This document shows positions 15,546-24,034 of a DNA stretch of 37,700 nucleotides, in pieces. Position numbers and translations under genes: made by a program. Under the pieces are notes generated by a model. It made no database searches. It was not told the DNA's origin and saw nothing but the letters and a program-made list of their open reading frames with translations. Location of the stretch: assembly GCA_934272845.1 (NCBI GenBank), contig CAKQSF010000019.1, forward strand, positions 1-37,700, given 5' to 3'. Numbering within the stretch: position 1 is the stretch's first letter; every line of letters begins with the position of its first letter. This DNA is from an uncultured Prevotella sp. (GTDB lineage: Bacteria; Bacteroidota; Bacteroidia; Bacteroidales; Bacteroidaceae).

Positions 15546-16225
15546 AAAAGATTTTTATTACATTAGCCTGCACGCTCTTTACTATGATAGGAGCGCAGGC
15601 ACAGTCAGAGACAATGAAAGTATGGCTTGACAGTCATGTTACGTTTACCGCAGACGGTAAGAGCGTGTCTTACCTAAAACTGTATGAAAACGATGGCGAC
15701 CAGGCTTATGTCTCATTCAATATGTCTCTTATCCTTCCGAAGGGAATACACATTAACAAGGTAAAACAAGGACGCGACTATGTTAATGACATCTCACTGA
15801 GTGAAAGAGGAACAACAACTCATGTCATTTCTTGTAATATGCCGTCGGAAACACTTTTGAAGGTTATTGCCATATCCAGCATGAACCAAGAGTTGTATAA
15901 TGATGATGAGAACGGTAATCCTTTGGACGAGGTGTGGACCATAGGTCTGACTGCCGACAACTCTATGGAGAACGGTGACTACATCGTTACGATGCCGGCT
16001 GACGGTCTTATATTCAACATGAGACAGAACGGCACTTACGTTTCTTCACGTATTAAGGAAGACGTGACTTGCGTATTTACCATCACTGGCGGTACAATTA
16101 CTGCTGTCAAACAAGTGAAAGCAGATAAGGAAACTGGTGACCTGTACGACCTTAGTGGACGCAAAATTAACAAGCCCCTGAATCACGGCATTTACATAGA
16201 TGGCGGGAAGAAAAAAGTAAAGTGA
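15542..16225 (+). CDS. Secreted cohesin-like protein with Por-type C-terminal tail
   Basis: A 227-residue protein with signal peptide ending at GAQAQ (residue 21). Residues 22-175 resemble Bacteroidetes cohesin-like beta sandwiches: VSFNMSLILPKGI, then HVISCNMPSETLLKVIAISSMNQELYN, then GLTADNSMENGDYIVTM. The last 40 residues (DLYDLSGRKINKPLNHGIYIDGGKKKVK region) are the YDLSGRK...GIYI pattern that closes many Prevotella surface proteins and resembles type IX sorting tails. Its ATG overlaps the stop of the dockerin gene by four bases, which suggests equal production of the two; whether they bind each other is inference. A strong terminator follows. Confidence 0.7.
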   Translation: MKKIFITLACTLFTMIGAQAQSETMKVWLDSHVTFTADGKSVSYLKLYENDGDQAYVSFNMSLILPKGIHINKVKQGRDYVNDISLSERGTTTHVISCNMPSETLLKVIAISSMNQELYNDDENGNPLDEVWTIGLTADNSMENGDYIVTMPADGLIFNMRQNGTYVSSRIKEDVTCVFTITGGTITAVKQVKADKETGDLYDLSGRKINKPLNHGIYIDGGKKKVK

Positions 16226-16255
16226 TTACGATAGCCGTAAATGTATAGCATAGGA

Positions 16256-16292
16256 TAGGACAACTCGCATAGCCGAGTTGTCCTATTTTTTT
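16256..16292 (+). terminator. Terminator of the secreted-protein operon
   Basis: A perfect 12-bp stem (16256-16267 with 16274-16285) and a 6-base loop, followed directly by seven T bases. Confidence 0.9.
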
Positions 16293-16297
16293 ACAAT

Positions 16298-16508
16298 TTC
16301 CCAAATTTACCATTTTCAGCCATCGCAGCAACCTAAATTGTAACTTACTAAAAATAAGCGAGATAAACTTTCAAAACACTACAACTATCAAATCACGCTG
16401 TAATCACATAGTTATTACATCGTAATTTGGGCTTAATTACACGGTAAAAGGGGCTTGATTACACTGCAATCAAGCCCCTTTTACCGTGTTTCCGAAATTT
16501 ACCATTTT
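16298..16508. repeat. Hairpin block bounded by 19-bp direct repeats
   Basis: This gene-free stretch of over 400 bases (16293-16736) holds a block bounded by TTCCCAAATTTACCATTTT (16298-16316) and the same sequence with one change (16490-16508). Inside are degenerate 22-bp tandem units starting at 16392, 16414, 16436 and 16458 (pattern ATTACAnnGTAAT plus GGGCTT), the last of which folds back into a perfect 22-bp stem: 16439-16460 with 16468-16489, loop of 7. No ORF and no T run follow, so it is not a plain terminator. Confidence 0.6.
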
Positions 16509-16678
16509 TACGAAACAAAAGATGACGCTTATATCGGAACACTAAATAGTAACAAAAAGCCACTATAAAACACCTGTAGAGGCAACATATAAGCCACATA
16601 AGCAATAAAAAAAAGTTAAACGAACACACTTGTTACCTAAATACAGTGAAATTATTTCCATACATCGAGATTTCTCAA

Positions 16679-16686
16679 TATCTTTG
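16679..16686 (+). promoter_or_regulatory. -7 promoter box of the DUF4369 lipoprotein gene
   Basis: TATCTTTG matches TAnnTTTG, 50 bases before the ATG at 16737. Confidence 0.5.
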
Positions 16687-16736
16687 CAAACACTTTTATG
16701 GGATGCCAAGACATCCGTTAACCGCAAAACTGATTT

Positions 16737-17552
16737 ATGAAAAATAAAATCTCTGCTTTACATCTATCAAACTTATGGCTCGCACTGCTTGCCATAACAA
16801 CACTCGCTTCATGTACTAAATATAATATTGTAGGCTCATCTGACATGCAGAGTGTTGACGGTAGAATGTTGTATCTTCGTGCACTGACAGGTGACAAACC
16901 GCATGGATTGGACTCCTGTGATGTCGTTCACGGAAAATTTACCTTCTCTGGTGCCCTTGACTCAGTACAGGTCGTAATGCTATGTCTTGATAACAATGCC
17001 GTAATACCTGTGGTACTGGAAGACGGCAAGATTACCATAGAGATGAACGAACAAAAACAGGTGTGTAGCGGTACTCCACTTAATGATACTCTCACTGCTT
17101 TCACCACACGTTACCGTCAATTGGTACAACAGATGGCTGACTTGGAGCATGCACAAAACCAAGCATACATGAACGCTGAAGATATGGATCAGGTAAACGC
17201 TAAGTTGGGAGCAATGCAACAGATGCTGCTTGAGAAAGAGGATAAACTTGTAAGCGGGTTTATTTCTGAGAACTTCGACAACTGTCTTGGCCCATACGTT
17301 TTCCTTATGTCAACACAGGCGTATGAATATCCTGTACTGACTCCATGGATTGAGGCTCTAATGGCAAAGGCTACCGACACGTTTAAGAACAATCCTATAA
17401 TAAAGGAATACATGGAGGCCGCTCAGCATAATCAAGACGTAATGACTGGCGCGGCTGACATGAAGGAAGACACTCCGCCAATGAATGGCGGTACTACGCA
17501 GATGCCGGGCAGCGACACATCAATGACCGACAATAACGCAACACAGGAATAA
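16737..17552 (+). CDS. DUF4369 lipoprotein
   Basis: A 271-residue predicted lipoprotein. The signal has a lipobox TLASC with the lipidated Cys26. Residues 30-115 (MQSVDGRMLYLRAL, LDSCDVVHGKFTFSGALDS, ITIEMNEQKQVCSGTPLND) match the DUF4369 domain that usually precedes a thioredoxin-like domain in Bacteroidetes. Here no CxxC thioredoxin domain follows; the rest is helical, and the last 35 residues are a low-complexity Met/Gly/Asp/Thr tail. So it looks like a DUF4369 protein without the disulfide part. It is a single gene with its own promoter and terminator. Function unknown. Confidence 0.75.
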   Translation: MKNKISALHLSNLWLALLAITTLASCTKYNIVGSSDMQSVDGRMLYLRALTGDKPHGLDSCDVVHGKFTFSGALDSVQVVMLCLDNNAVIPVVLEDGKITIEMNEQKQVCSGTPLNDTLTAFTTRYRQLVQQMADLEHAQNQAYMNAEDMDQVNAKLGAMQQMLLEKEDKLVSGFISENFDNCLGPYVFLMSTQAYEYPVLTPWIEALMAKATDTFKNNPIIKEYMEAAQHNQDVMTGAADMKEDTPPMNGGTTQMPGSDTSMTDNNATQE

Positions 17553-17569
17553 ACATTGACATAAGACAT

Positions 17570-17606
17570 ACAACAGCGGATCACATCACAGATTCGCTGT
17601 TTTTTC
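17570..17606 (+). terminator. Terminator of the DUF4369 gene
   Basis: AACAGCG pairs with CGCTGTT around an inner ATC/GAT pair, followed by TTTTTT at about 17601-17606. Confidence 0.7.
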
Positions 17607-17669
17607 GTATATTTACACTACATTGGCAAATATTCCCTATAAAGAAACTTTTATTTCATATTTTCTTTG

Positions 17670-17677
17670 TAATTTTG
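17670..17677 (+). promoter_or_regulatory. -7 promoter box of the pyrC operon
   Basis: TAATTTTG matches TAnnTTTG, 24 bases before the ATG at 17702. No further box was seen before plsC, mgtC or the nitroreductase gene, so these are likely read from here. Confidence 0.5.
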
Positions 17678-17701
17678 TCCCATACAACAAAAACATAAAA
17701 T

Positions 17702-19057
17702 ATGCTGACACTTATAAAAGGAGGAACTATAGTAAACGAGGGTTTACAATATAAAGCGGACATCATAATAAACAACGACCGCATTGAGGATATTATAAAA
17801 GGTGAAAACACCATAGAGACTGCCGCTTTTGCCAAAATCATTAACGCCAAGGACTGCATCGTGATACCTGGCGTGATAGATACACACGTGCATTTCCGTG
17901 AACCTGGACTAACACATAAGGCTGATATGGAAAGCGAAAGTCGCGCTGCTGCCTACGGTGGGGTTACGTCTGTTTTTGAAATGCCTAACACCAAGCCACA
18001 GACAACGACAATGGAAGCACTGGAGGAGAAACGCACAATAGCAAAGGAGAAGATGCACGTAAACTACACTTTCTTCCCCGGAGCCACTAACGACAACATA
18101 GAAGAACTGCGCAAGATGGCCCCAACGACCATTCCTGGCATAAAACTCTTTATGGGATCAAGCACTGGCAATATGCTCGTTGACAAGGAGGTGGCACTCA
18201 ACGAGGTGTTCAATGCCGCAAAAGACATGGATCTTGTATTAATGGCGCACTGTGAGGACACGGAGACCATCAACAAAAACATGGCTTATTATAAGGAGAA
18301 GTATAACACTGACGACCCTGATGTTACGCTCCACCCCCTGATAAGGTCAGAGGAGGCATGCGTTAAGTCTTCTGCACTTGCCATTGACCTTGCACGCAAA
18401 CACGGCACACGTCTACACATTGCTCACGTAAGCACGGCAAAAGAACTGATGCTGGTTTCACCTACTGACAATAACATTACACTGGAAGCCACCGTTGCTC
18501 ACCTTCTTTTCTCAGAAGAGGACTACCCTACTCTCGGTGCACGCATCAAGTGTAACCCTGCTATAAAGACGAAAAATGACCGTGAGGCACTGCGTAAGGC
18601 TTTAACAAAAGAACACGGAGGCATATACACTATTGGTACAGACCATGCACCTCATGCCATAGAAGAAAAGCAAGGGGGAGCGGCAAAGGCAATGTCAGGA
18701 ATGCCGATGATACAATTCTCATTGCCAGCCATGCTTTCATTGGTAGACGAAGGCGTTATGAATATAGAACAACTGATTTACATAATGTGTCACAACCCAG
18801 CAACGCTTTTCTCAGTAAAGGAACGTGGATTCATACGTAAAGGATACAAGGCTGACATTGCTATCATCAAGCGTAACGACACACCGTGGACCGTGACAAA
18901 GGAATGCATACAAAGCAAATGCGGATGGAGTCCCGTAGAGGGGAAAACATTCCATTGGCAGATAAAATATACTATATGCAACGGTAATATCGTTTATGGC
19001 AATAATACATTTGAGAAAAACAGCCATGGCGAAATGTTAAACTTCAACAGAAGTTAA
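17702..19057 (+). CDS. pyrC: Dihydroorotase
   Basis: A 451-residue amidohydrolase that interconverts carbamoyl-aspartate and dihydroorotate in pyrimidine synthesis; cytosolic, zinc-dependent. Seen motifs: DTHVHFREPG with metal ligands His62 and His64, GIKLFMGSSTGN with Lys148 in the area of the carbamylated lysine or its surroundings, AHCED, HIAHVST, and the catalytic GTDHAPH. Length and motifs fit the class I (multidomain-type) dihydroorotase of Bacteroidetes. Its stop codon overlaps the plsC start by one base (TAATG), so it heads an operon with plsC, mgtC and a nitroreductase. Confidence 0.93.
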   Translation: MLTLIKGGTIVNEGLQYKADIIINNDRIEDIIKGENTIETAAFAKIINAKDCIVIPGVIDTHVHFREPGLTHKADMESESRAAAYGGVTSVFEMPNTKPQTTTMEALEEKRTIAKEKMHVNYTFFPGATNDNIEELRKMAPTTIPGIKLFMGSSTGNMLVDKEVALNEVFNAAKDMDLVLMAHCEDTETINKNMAYYKEKYNTDDPDVTLHPLIRSEEACVKSSALAIDLARKHGTRLHIAHVSTAKELMLVSPTDNNITLEATVAHLLFSEEDYPTLGARIKCNPAIKTKNDREALRKALTKEHGGIYTIGTDHAPHAIEEKQGGAAKAMSGMPMIQFSLPAMLSLVDEGVMNIEQLIYIMCHNPATLFSVKERGFIRKGYKADIAIIKRNDTPWTVTKECIQSKCGWSPVEGKTFHWQIKYTICNGNIVYGNNTFEKNSHGEMLNFNRS

Positions 19058-19857
19058 TGACAATAAAAACAACACACAATATGTTATTCAGGATATATCA
19101 AATATTTATATTGGCACCAATAGTAATATTATCAACAGCGGTAATAGGTACATGGGCTGCCATAATATGCCCATGTACAGGTTGGCTGAAGGAAAAACTA
19201 CCATTCAGGTTGGGTATCCTAACACAGCCTGACTGGTGGTCTACGGTTTTAGCACGCCTATGGTCACGCATCATTATCAGGGCCTCACTATTGCATGTCA
19301 ATGTGGTAGGCAGAGAGAACATACCTCATAACACATCGTGCGTTTTCACCGCAAATCACCAGGGGGCATACGATATATTTCTTGTCTGCGGATACTTGAA
19401 CGTGGAACTACGCTGGATGATGAAGCGTTCCCTGGAGAAAGTACCTTTCTTTGGCATTGCCTGCCGCCATGCCGGAGAAATATTCGTAGACAAAAGCACA
19501 AGCGGACAAGTGTTAGCCACATACCGCCGGGCGGAACACGCTCTAAAGGATGGCGCCTCCGTTATGGTATTCCCAGAAGGAGCACGTAGCAAAAATGGTC
19601 ACATGGCACCTTTTCGGCGTGGAGCATTCGCATTGGCGGACGAACTACAACTGCCTATAGTACCCATGACAATTAATGGTTCATTTGACGTTTTGCCCAA
19701 GCAACAGGACGGTAAGTTCATTAAACGACACACACTGTCACTCACCATACACAAACCTATATACCCTACTTCAAAGGGAAACGATAATATTAACAGACTA
19801 ACAAAAGAAAGTTACGAGGTGATAAACAGCGCGGTGGAGGAGAAATACAGAAAATAA
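19057..19857 (+). CDS. plsC: 1-acyl-sn-glycerol-3-phosphate acyltransferase
   Basis: A 266-residue membrane acyltransferase that makes phosphatidic acid from lysophosphatidic acid. An N-terminal hydrophobic segment (residues 11-40) is followed by the HX4D catalytic box HQGAYD (His101, Asp106) and the acceptor-binding box FPEGARS (about 173-179), then VPMTINGS. Translation is coupled to pyrC by a one-base overlap; a second possible start is Met9 at 19081. The next gene begins 19 bases later. Confidence 0.88.
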   Translation: MTIKTTHNMLFRIYQIFILAPIVILSTAVIGTWAAIICPCTGWLKEKLPFRLGILTQPDWWSTVLARLWSRIIIRASLLHVNVVGRENIPHNTSCVFTANHQGAYDIFLVCGYLNVELRWMMKRSLEKVPFFGIACRHAGEIFVDKSTSGQVLATYRRAEHALKDGASVMVFPEGARSKNGHMAPFRRGAFALADELQLPIVPMTINGSFDVLPKQQDGKFIKRHTLSLTIHKPIYPTSKGNDNINRLTKESYEVINSAVEEKYRK

Positions 19858-19876
19858 ATTACAGAAATAGTATTAT

Positions 19877-20527
19877 ATGGACAATATACTCGACATGACA
19901 TTACGCCTCGCTATAGCACTGCTGTTAGGAGGCATCATAGGCATAGAGCGAGAATATCGCTCTAAAGATGCTGGCTTCCGAACGCATTTTCTTGTTGCTA
20001 TGGGCAGTGCGCTGTTCTGCTTAGTGTCACAATACGGATTCGGCATTGACCTGAAAGACTCTTCACGAGTTGCGGCACAGGTAGTGTCTGGCATAGGATT
20101 CCTTGGTGCAGGAACCATAATCTTTCAAAAGAACGTGGTTCGCGGACTTACTACTGCTGCGGGACTGTGGGTAACTGCTGCCATCGGACTGGCATGCGGC
20201 ACTGGTATGTTTGCCGCTGCTGCCATCACAACGATTATGGTTCTTGTTGGACTGGAGTTGCTTAACGCTCTTATTCCAAGGATTGGAACTAACACCGTTG
20301 ACCTTTCCTTTACCGCAACATCAAGGGACAGCGTGAAGAACGCTATAAGAAAACTCAGAGAGAACTGCATGGAACTTCACTCTAACGAACTACGCGAAAG
20401 GCATACTTCAAACGGAACTTTGTTTGAAGTGTCTGTCGTACTAAAGGTTAAGCGCGGTACTCACAGCGAGATGTTCTTGGAATGTCTTGACGAGTGTGGA
20501 GACGTAACAATTTCAAGCATAGAATAA
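19877..20527 (+). CDS. MgtC/SapB family membrane protein
   Basis: A 216-residue inner-membrane protein. Residues 1-140 carry four to five hydrophobic segments with the family signature LLLGGIIGIEREY, GFRTHFLVAMGSALF, VSGIGFLGAGTIIF and GLTTAAGLWVTAAIGLACG. The C-terminal 75 residues form a soluble ACT-like alpha/beta domain, as in longer MgtC members. MgtC proteins are tied to low-Mg growth and, in pathogens, to ATP synthase inhibition; which role applies here cannot be told. Within the pyrC operon, 19 bases after plsC. Confidence 0.88.
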   Translation: MDNILDMTLRLAIALLLGGIIGIEREYRSKDAGFRTHFLVAMGSALFCLVSQYGFGIDLKDSSRVAAQVVSGIGFLGAGTIIFQKNVVRGLTTAAGLWVTAAIGLACGTGMFAAAAITTIMVLVGLELLNALIPRIGTNTVDLSFTATSRDSVKNAIRKLRENCMELHSNELRERHTSNGTLFEVSVVLKVKRGTHSEMFLECLDECGDVTISSIE

Positions 20528-20549
20528 CACAGAATTATTCCACTACCAC

Positions 20550-21239
20550 ATGACTGAATTAGAGGCTATAAAGGAACGCTTCAGCGTAAGAAAATACATA
20601 GAACGTCCACTCGCAGACAACGTTGTTGAAGCACTAAAAGAAAAGATTACAGAATGTAACGCAAAAGGCTCGCTACACATACAATTAGTACTCAACGAGC
20701 CAAAGGCATTTAACGGTATAATGGCTTACGGCTCTTTCTCTGGAGTTAGTAACTACCTCGTCATGGCTGGACGAAAAGACTGTACGCTTGACGAACGCAT
20801 AGGATACTATGGTGAGCAACTGGTTCTGCTCGCACAACAACTCGGCTTAGGTTCTTGTTGGGTAGGACTGACGTATAATAAGGTAAAAGAAGCATATACA
20901 CTTAACGATGGCGAAAAGGTTGTATGCCTGATAGCATTAGGCTATCACAACGCAACAAGGCGCAACCATCACCGCAAATCAATAGAAGATGTCAGTAATG
21001 CTGACGCTACTACACCTGCATGGTTCCGCAATGGAGTGGAAGCGGCACTTATGGCACCCACTGCTATCAACCAACAGAAGTTCTATTTCAAATATATTCC
21101 TCAAAAGGCAGAAGAGAAATCTCACGTTGCCGCCATGCGCCGTTTTTCTATCGTAGGCTACACACTGATAGACCTCGGAATAGCGAAGTTGCACTTTGAA
21201 CTCGCCGCTGGAAAAGACAATTTCGTATGGGAAAAATAG
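20550..21239 (+). CDS. Nitroreductase family protein (TM1586-like)
   Basis: A 229-residue flavin-type fold. FSVRKYIERPL at the N-terminus is the phosphate-binding entry of nitroreductases; YGEQLVLLAQQLGLGSCWVG and EKVVCLIALGYH are the helix and strand of the FMN dimer site; APTAINQQKFYF gives the second half site. The spread of the motifs fits the TM1586 group, where one chain contains both halves. The substrate is unknown. It is 22 bases after mgtC and is the last gene of the operon. Confidence 0.8.
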   Translation: MTELEAIKERFSVRKYIERPLADNVVEALKEKITECNAKGSLHIQLVLNEPKAFNGIMAYGSFSGVSNYLVMAGRKDCTLDERIGYYGEQLVLLAQQLGLGSCWVGLTYNKVKEAYTLNDGEKVVCLIALGYHNATRRNHHRKSIEDVSNADATTPAWFRNGVEAALMAPTAINQQKFYFKYIPQKAEEKSHVAAMRRFSIVGYTLIDLGIAKLHFELAAGKDNFVWEK

Positions 21240-21319
21240 TTATTACCAACAATACATAACACACGACTGGTAAAATTTGTAAAGATAATGGTTAATTAAG
21301 GAAATTAAACCCTACACTT

Positions 21320-21350
21320 TTTGAGGAACAAAATAAATTGTATATCTTTG
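21320..21350 (+). promoter_or_regulatory. Promoter of the rubrerythrin gene
   Basis: TTTG at 21320-21323 and TATCTTTG at 21343-21350 are 19 bases apart, a close match to the Bacteroidetes -33/-7 promoter. The leader before the ATG is about 85 bases. Confidence 0.6.
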
Positions 21351-21441
21351 CAACATCAAAGGAAAAAGGATGCTATAAAGCAACACTTTCCCACACATTA
21401 TAAAAACAGCGCATTACAAAAACATTAAAACTTTATTTACT

Positions 21442-22002
21442 ATGAAAAAGAAATTCATCTGCACCGTTTGCGGTTTTATCTATGAAGGTACCACCCCACC
21501 AGAAAAGTGTCCACAGTGTGGTGTTCCAGCATCAAAGTTTAAGGAACTCGAAGAGACTGAAGGTGGCATACAGTTCGTACAGGAGCACGTTATCGGCATA
21601 GCAAAAGAATATGGCGTTGACGAAGAAATGATAAAAGACCTCAACGCTCACTTCACAGGAGAATGCACAGAGGTAGGCATGTATCTCGCTATGAGCCGCC
21701 AGGCAGACCGCGAAGGTTACCCTGAGGTTGCTGACGCATTCAAGCGTTACGCATGGGAAGAGGCAGAGCACGCTGCTAAGTTCGCAGAACTTCTTGGTGA
21801 CGTTGTTTGGGATACAAAGACCAACCTTGAGAAGCGTATGAACGCAGAAGCAGGAGCATGCGAAGATAAGTTCCGCATAGCAAAGAATGCCAAGGCAAAG
21901 AACTGGGACGCTATCCACGACACTGTTCACGAGATGGCAAAGGACGAGGCTCGCCATGGTAAGGGCTTTGAGGGTCTCTACAACCGCTACTTCAAGAAGT
22001 AA
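21442..22002 (+). CDS. Reverse rubrerythrin (rubredoxin-like domain first)
   Basis: A 186-residue cytosolic peroxidase that protects anaerobes from peroxide, taking electrons from NADH through partner proteins. Unlike classic rubrerythrin, the iron site domain comes first: CTVCG (Cys7, Cys10) and CPQCG (Cys23, Cys26). The ferritin-like diiron part follows, with ligands in the helices around [26 protein letters not shown] and [15 protein letters not shown]. Length matches the family. It has a strong promoter, as expected of an abundant protein, and is followed after 33 bases by the dacB-like gene. Confidence 0.9.
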   Translation: MKKKFICTVCGFIYEGTTPPEKCPQCGVPASKFKELEETEGGIQFVQEHVIGIAKEYGVDEEMIKDLNAHFTGECTEVGMYLAMSRQADREGYPEVADAFKRYAWEEAEHAAKFAELLGDVVWDTKTNLEKRMNAEAGACEDKFRIAKNAKAKNWDAIHDTVHEMAKDEARHGKGFEGLYNRYFKK

Positions 22003-22035
22003 TCATTAAAACTGCCCGTCCCCTCTATCTATGCA

Positions 22036-23298
22036 ATGAAAAAAATAACACCAGTTGTTATTATCTTACTTATATTTATCGTCTCTGCTCTGCGTAATTG
22101 TTGGAGTGGAGACGATAACGTTTCTAAGAAAGACACGCTAACAACACAATTGCCCCCTATAGATAAAGCGCTACAACAACGTACAGATTCTTTTATTGCG
22201 GCACAACAACACGTTGGTTCCCTTGGCATTATGCTATACGATTTAACTGCCAAGAAACAAGTATATGCATATAATGAAGACAAGCCTATGCGCCCCGCAT
22301 CATGCATGAAACTATTAACTTGTATTACCGCATTACGAAAAGTTGGCACGTCATATAACTATAAAACAAGGCTGTACTGTTCAGGAACTATCGCCCAAGA
22401 CACCCTATACGGCAACCTTATATTAAAGACGCAATTTGATCCCTTCTTCAACCGTGACAGTCTTAACAACATAGTTGGAGTACTAAAGCAGAAAGGTATT
22501 AAGGCTATAAAGGGCAACATACTGCTTGACATGGCATTCACGGAACCAATGAACCATGAAGAACACTGGACGATGGGTGACCTAAAAGTGAGTCGTATGG
22601 GGTTAATATATCACGGATATAAGAAAATGCGTACCGAAACGCTGTATGCCCTACAAAACATCGCTGGTATAAGAACAAGCATAGACAGCATACGCTTCGG
22701 CAGGTTAATGCCAAAGAAGGCAACACTGTTGGCAGAAATAAAGACTCCCATACAGTATCCTATAGAAAAAGCACTAAAAAACTCATCTAACATCAATGCA
22801 GAATCATTGCTTTATCTTCTAGGCTACACTGTAAGCACGCAAGGAAACTTCCGCAAGAACGGTATTGTTGCATTGCAACGATTTGTAAAGCAGGAATTAA
22901 AACTGGATCCTAAAAAGGACTGCAACATTGAAGACGGATGTGGATTATGCCCAGACGACAGGTTGAGCCCGCGACTGCTTATTACGCTTCTTGACTATAC
23001 CTACAAACACAAAACGATATACAAGGAGGTATTTACATCTCTACCACTATCAGGAACCGACGGAACATTGCATGACCGAATGCGAAAGCCTAATGTTCTC
23101 GGAATGATAAAGGCCAAGACTGGCACCCTGACAAGAGAAGGTGGTATAAGTACTTTATCGGGATATTACAAAGGTAAAGATGGGCATAGCATGGCATTTG
23201 CCATTATGAACAACGAATGCCCTGTACTTGACGGCAGATGGTGGCAGGACAGGTTCTGCGAAAAGGTACTGTTGCCGCAAGAGAAAAAGGTTAAATAA
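22036..23298 (+). CDS. dacB: D-alanyl-D-alanine carboxypeptidase/endopeptidase (PBP4, S13 family)
   Basis: A 420-residue periplasmic enzyme that trims or cuts peptidoglycan cross-links. The N-terminus is a signal anchor (residues 4-18). The three serine-hydrolase motifs are present: SCMK (Ser89, Lys92), SSN (Ser250-Asn252) and KTG (361-363). The usual DGSGLS box of PBP4 proteins reads DGCGLC here (Cys302 and Cys305). At 420 residues it is at the short end for the family. No own promoter was seen, so it is probably read with the rubrerythrin gene. Confidence 0.85.
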   Translation: MKKITPVVIILLIFIVSALRNCWSGDDNVSKKDTLTTQLPPIDKALQQRTDSFIAAQQHVGSLGIMLYDLTAKKQVYAYNEDKPMRPASCMKLLTCITALRKVGTSYNYKTRLYCSGTIAQDTLYGNLILKTQFDPFFNRDSLNNIVGVLKQKGIKAIKGNILLDMAFTEPMNHEEHWTMGDLKVSRMGLIYHGYKKMRTETLYALQNIAGIRTSIDSIRFGRLMPKKATLLAEIKTPIQYPIEKALKNSSNINAESLLYLLGYTVSTQGNFRKNGIVALQRFVKQELKLDPKKDCNIEDGCGLCPDDRLSPRLLITLLDYTYKHKTIYKEVFTSLPLSGTDGTLHDRMRKPNVLGMIKAKTGTLTREGGISTLSGYYKGKDGHSMAFAIMNNECPVLDGRWWQDRFCEKVLLPQEKKVK

Positions 23299-23317
23299 AT
23301 TGAGAATAAACGTCACA

Positions 23318-23355
23318 AGGGTGTATCAAAAGCCAAAAGGCTATTGGTACACCCT
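23318..23355. terminator. Hairpin between convergent dacB and DUF3256 genes
   Basis: A 17-bp stem with three mismatches (AGGGTGTA arm) has a loop of four A bases. T runs are poor on both sides, so it may work as a bidirectional end or transcript stabiliser. A short TA dinucleotide run lies at 23386-23399. Confidence 0.55.
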
Positions 23356-23405
23356 CGTCATTTATCTAAGTAAGTATTCAAAATTATATATATATATATC
23401 AGTGA

Positions 23406-24026
23406 TTATTCGCAGATAAACTTATGTCCTTTCCACTTTGCTTTACGCTGCACAATTATCGCAGCAAGACTATCTCTTTCTTTCTTGGATACAAGCGGCA
23501 CATTCTGCTTCAATATTATAGTTGAAGCATCTTCAAAATGCGCTTCTACCAGTGGAAATTCTATCAACTTACACAGTTCCTTATATCGTTCTACACTCAT
23601 TGTGTCTGGACGTTCTAAAAATGATATAGAGTCAAGGTCTATCTGTTTTATCTGTTTCCAATCCTCATCATAAAGCGTAGCAGACGTATGTGGTTCTGGT
23701 GTAGGGACTGTACGTAAGACGCAACATAAATTCTTGTCCCCTACATTTTGCATAGACAACTCTATTATTACAGTACTATCTAATGCCAATGTTATACGAT
23801 TATCATCAACATAGCGTAATGCTACTTCGCAATCTAAAGGAGAACGCAAAACAGCAGATGTAGAAGTGTCAACTCTCTTCAGGTTTACCAACTCCACACG
23901 TTGTGCTGATGGCAAATAAGGAAACAGGCTGTCTGGCATACTTACAAACAGACTGTCAACGCCATTTGCATGAACAGTCATTGACGCCAAGGTGGCAAAC
24001 GCCACAGAAAAGAATAACTTACGCAT
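23406..24026 (-). CDS. DUF3256 family secreted protein
   Basis: A 206-residue protein with signal peptide (cleavage after VHA, residue 20). GVDSLFVSMPDSLFPYLPSAQRVELVNL is the opening typical of DUF3256 proteins, found only in Bacteroidetes and without known function; the rest (ATLYDEDW, PLVSKKERDSL) also follows the family. It starts 8 bases after the TPR gene and closes the SPOR-ruvX-def-TPR operon. Confidence 0.75.
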   Translation of the reverse strand: MRKLFFSVAFATLASMTVHANGVDSLFVSMPDSLFPYLPSAQRVELVNLKRVDTSTSAVLRSPLDCEVALRYVDDNRITLALDSTVIIELSMQNVGDKNLCCVLRTVPTPEPHTSATLYDEDWKQIKQIDLDSISFLERPDTMSVERYKELCKLIEFPLVEAHFEDASTIILKQNVPLVSKKERDSLAAIIVQRKAKWKGHKFICE

Positions 24027-24034
24027 ACGTTCTA

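Noticed and set aside
16439..16489. Terminator for the secreted-protein operon
   Set aside because: There is no T run after the stem, and a better terminator lies at 16256-16292.
23386..23400. TA dinucleotide run as a regulatory microsatellite
   Set aside because: It is only about seven units long in an AT-rich gap between convergent genes, so chance is sufficient.
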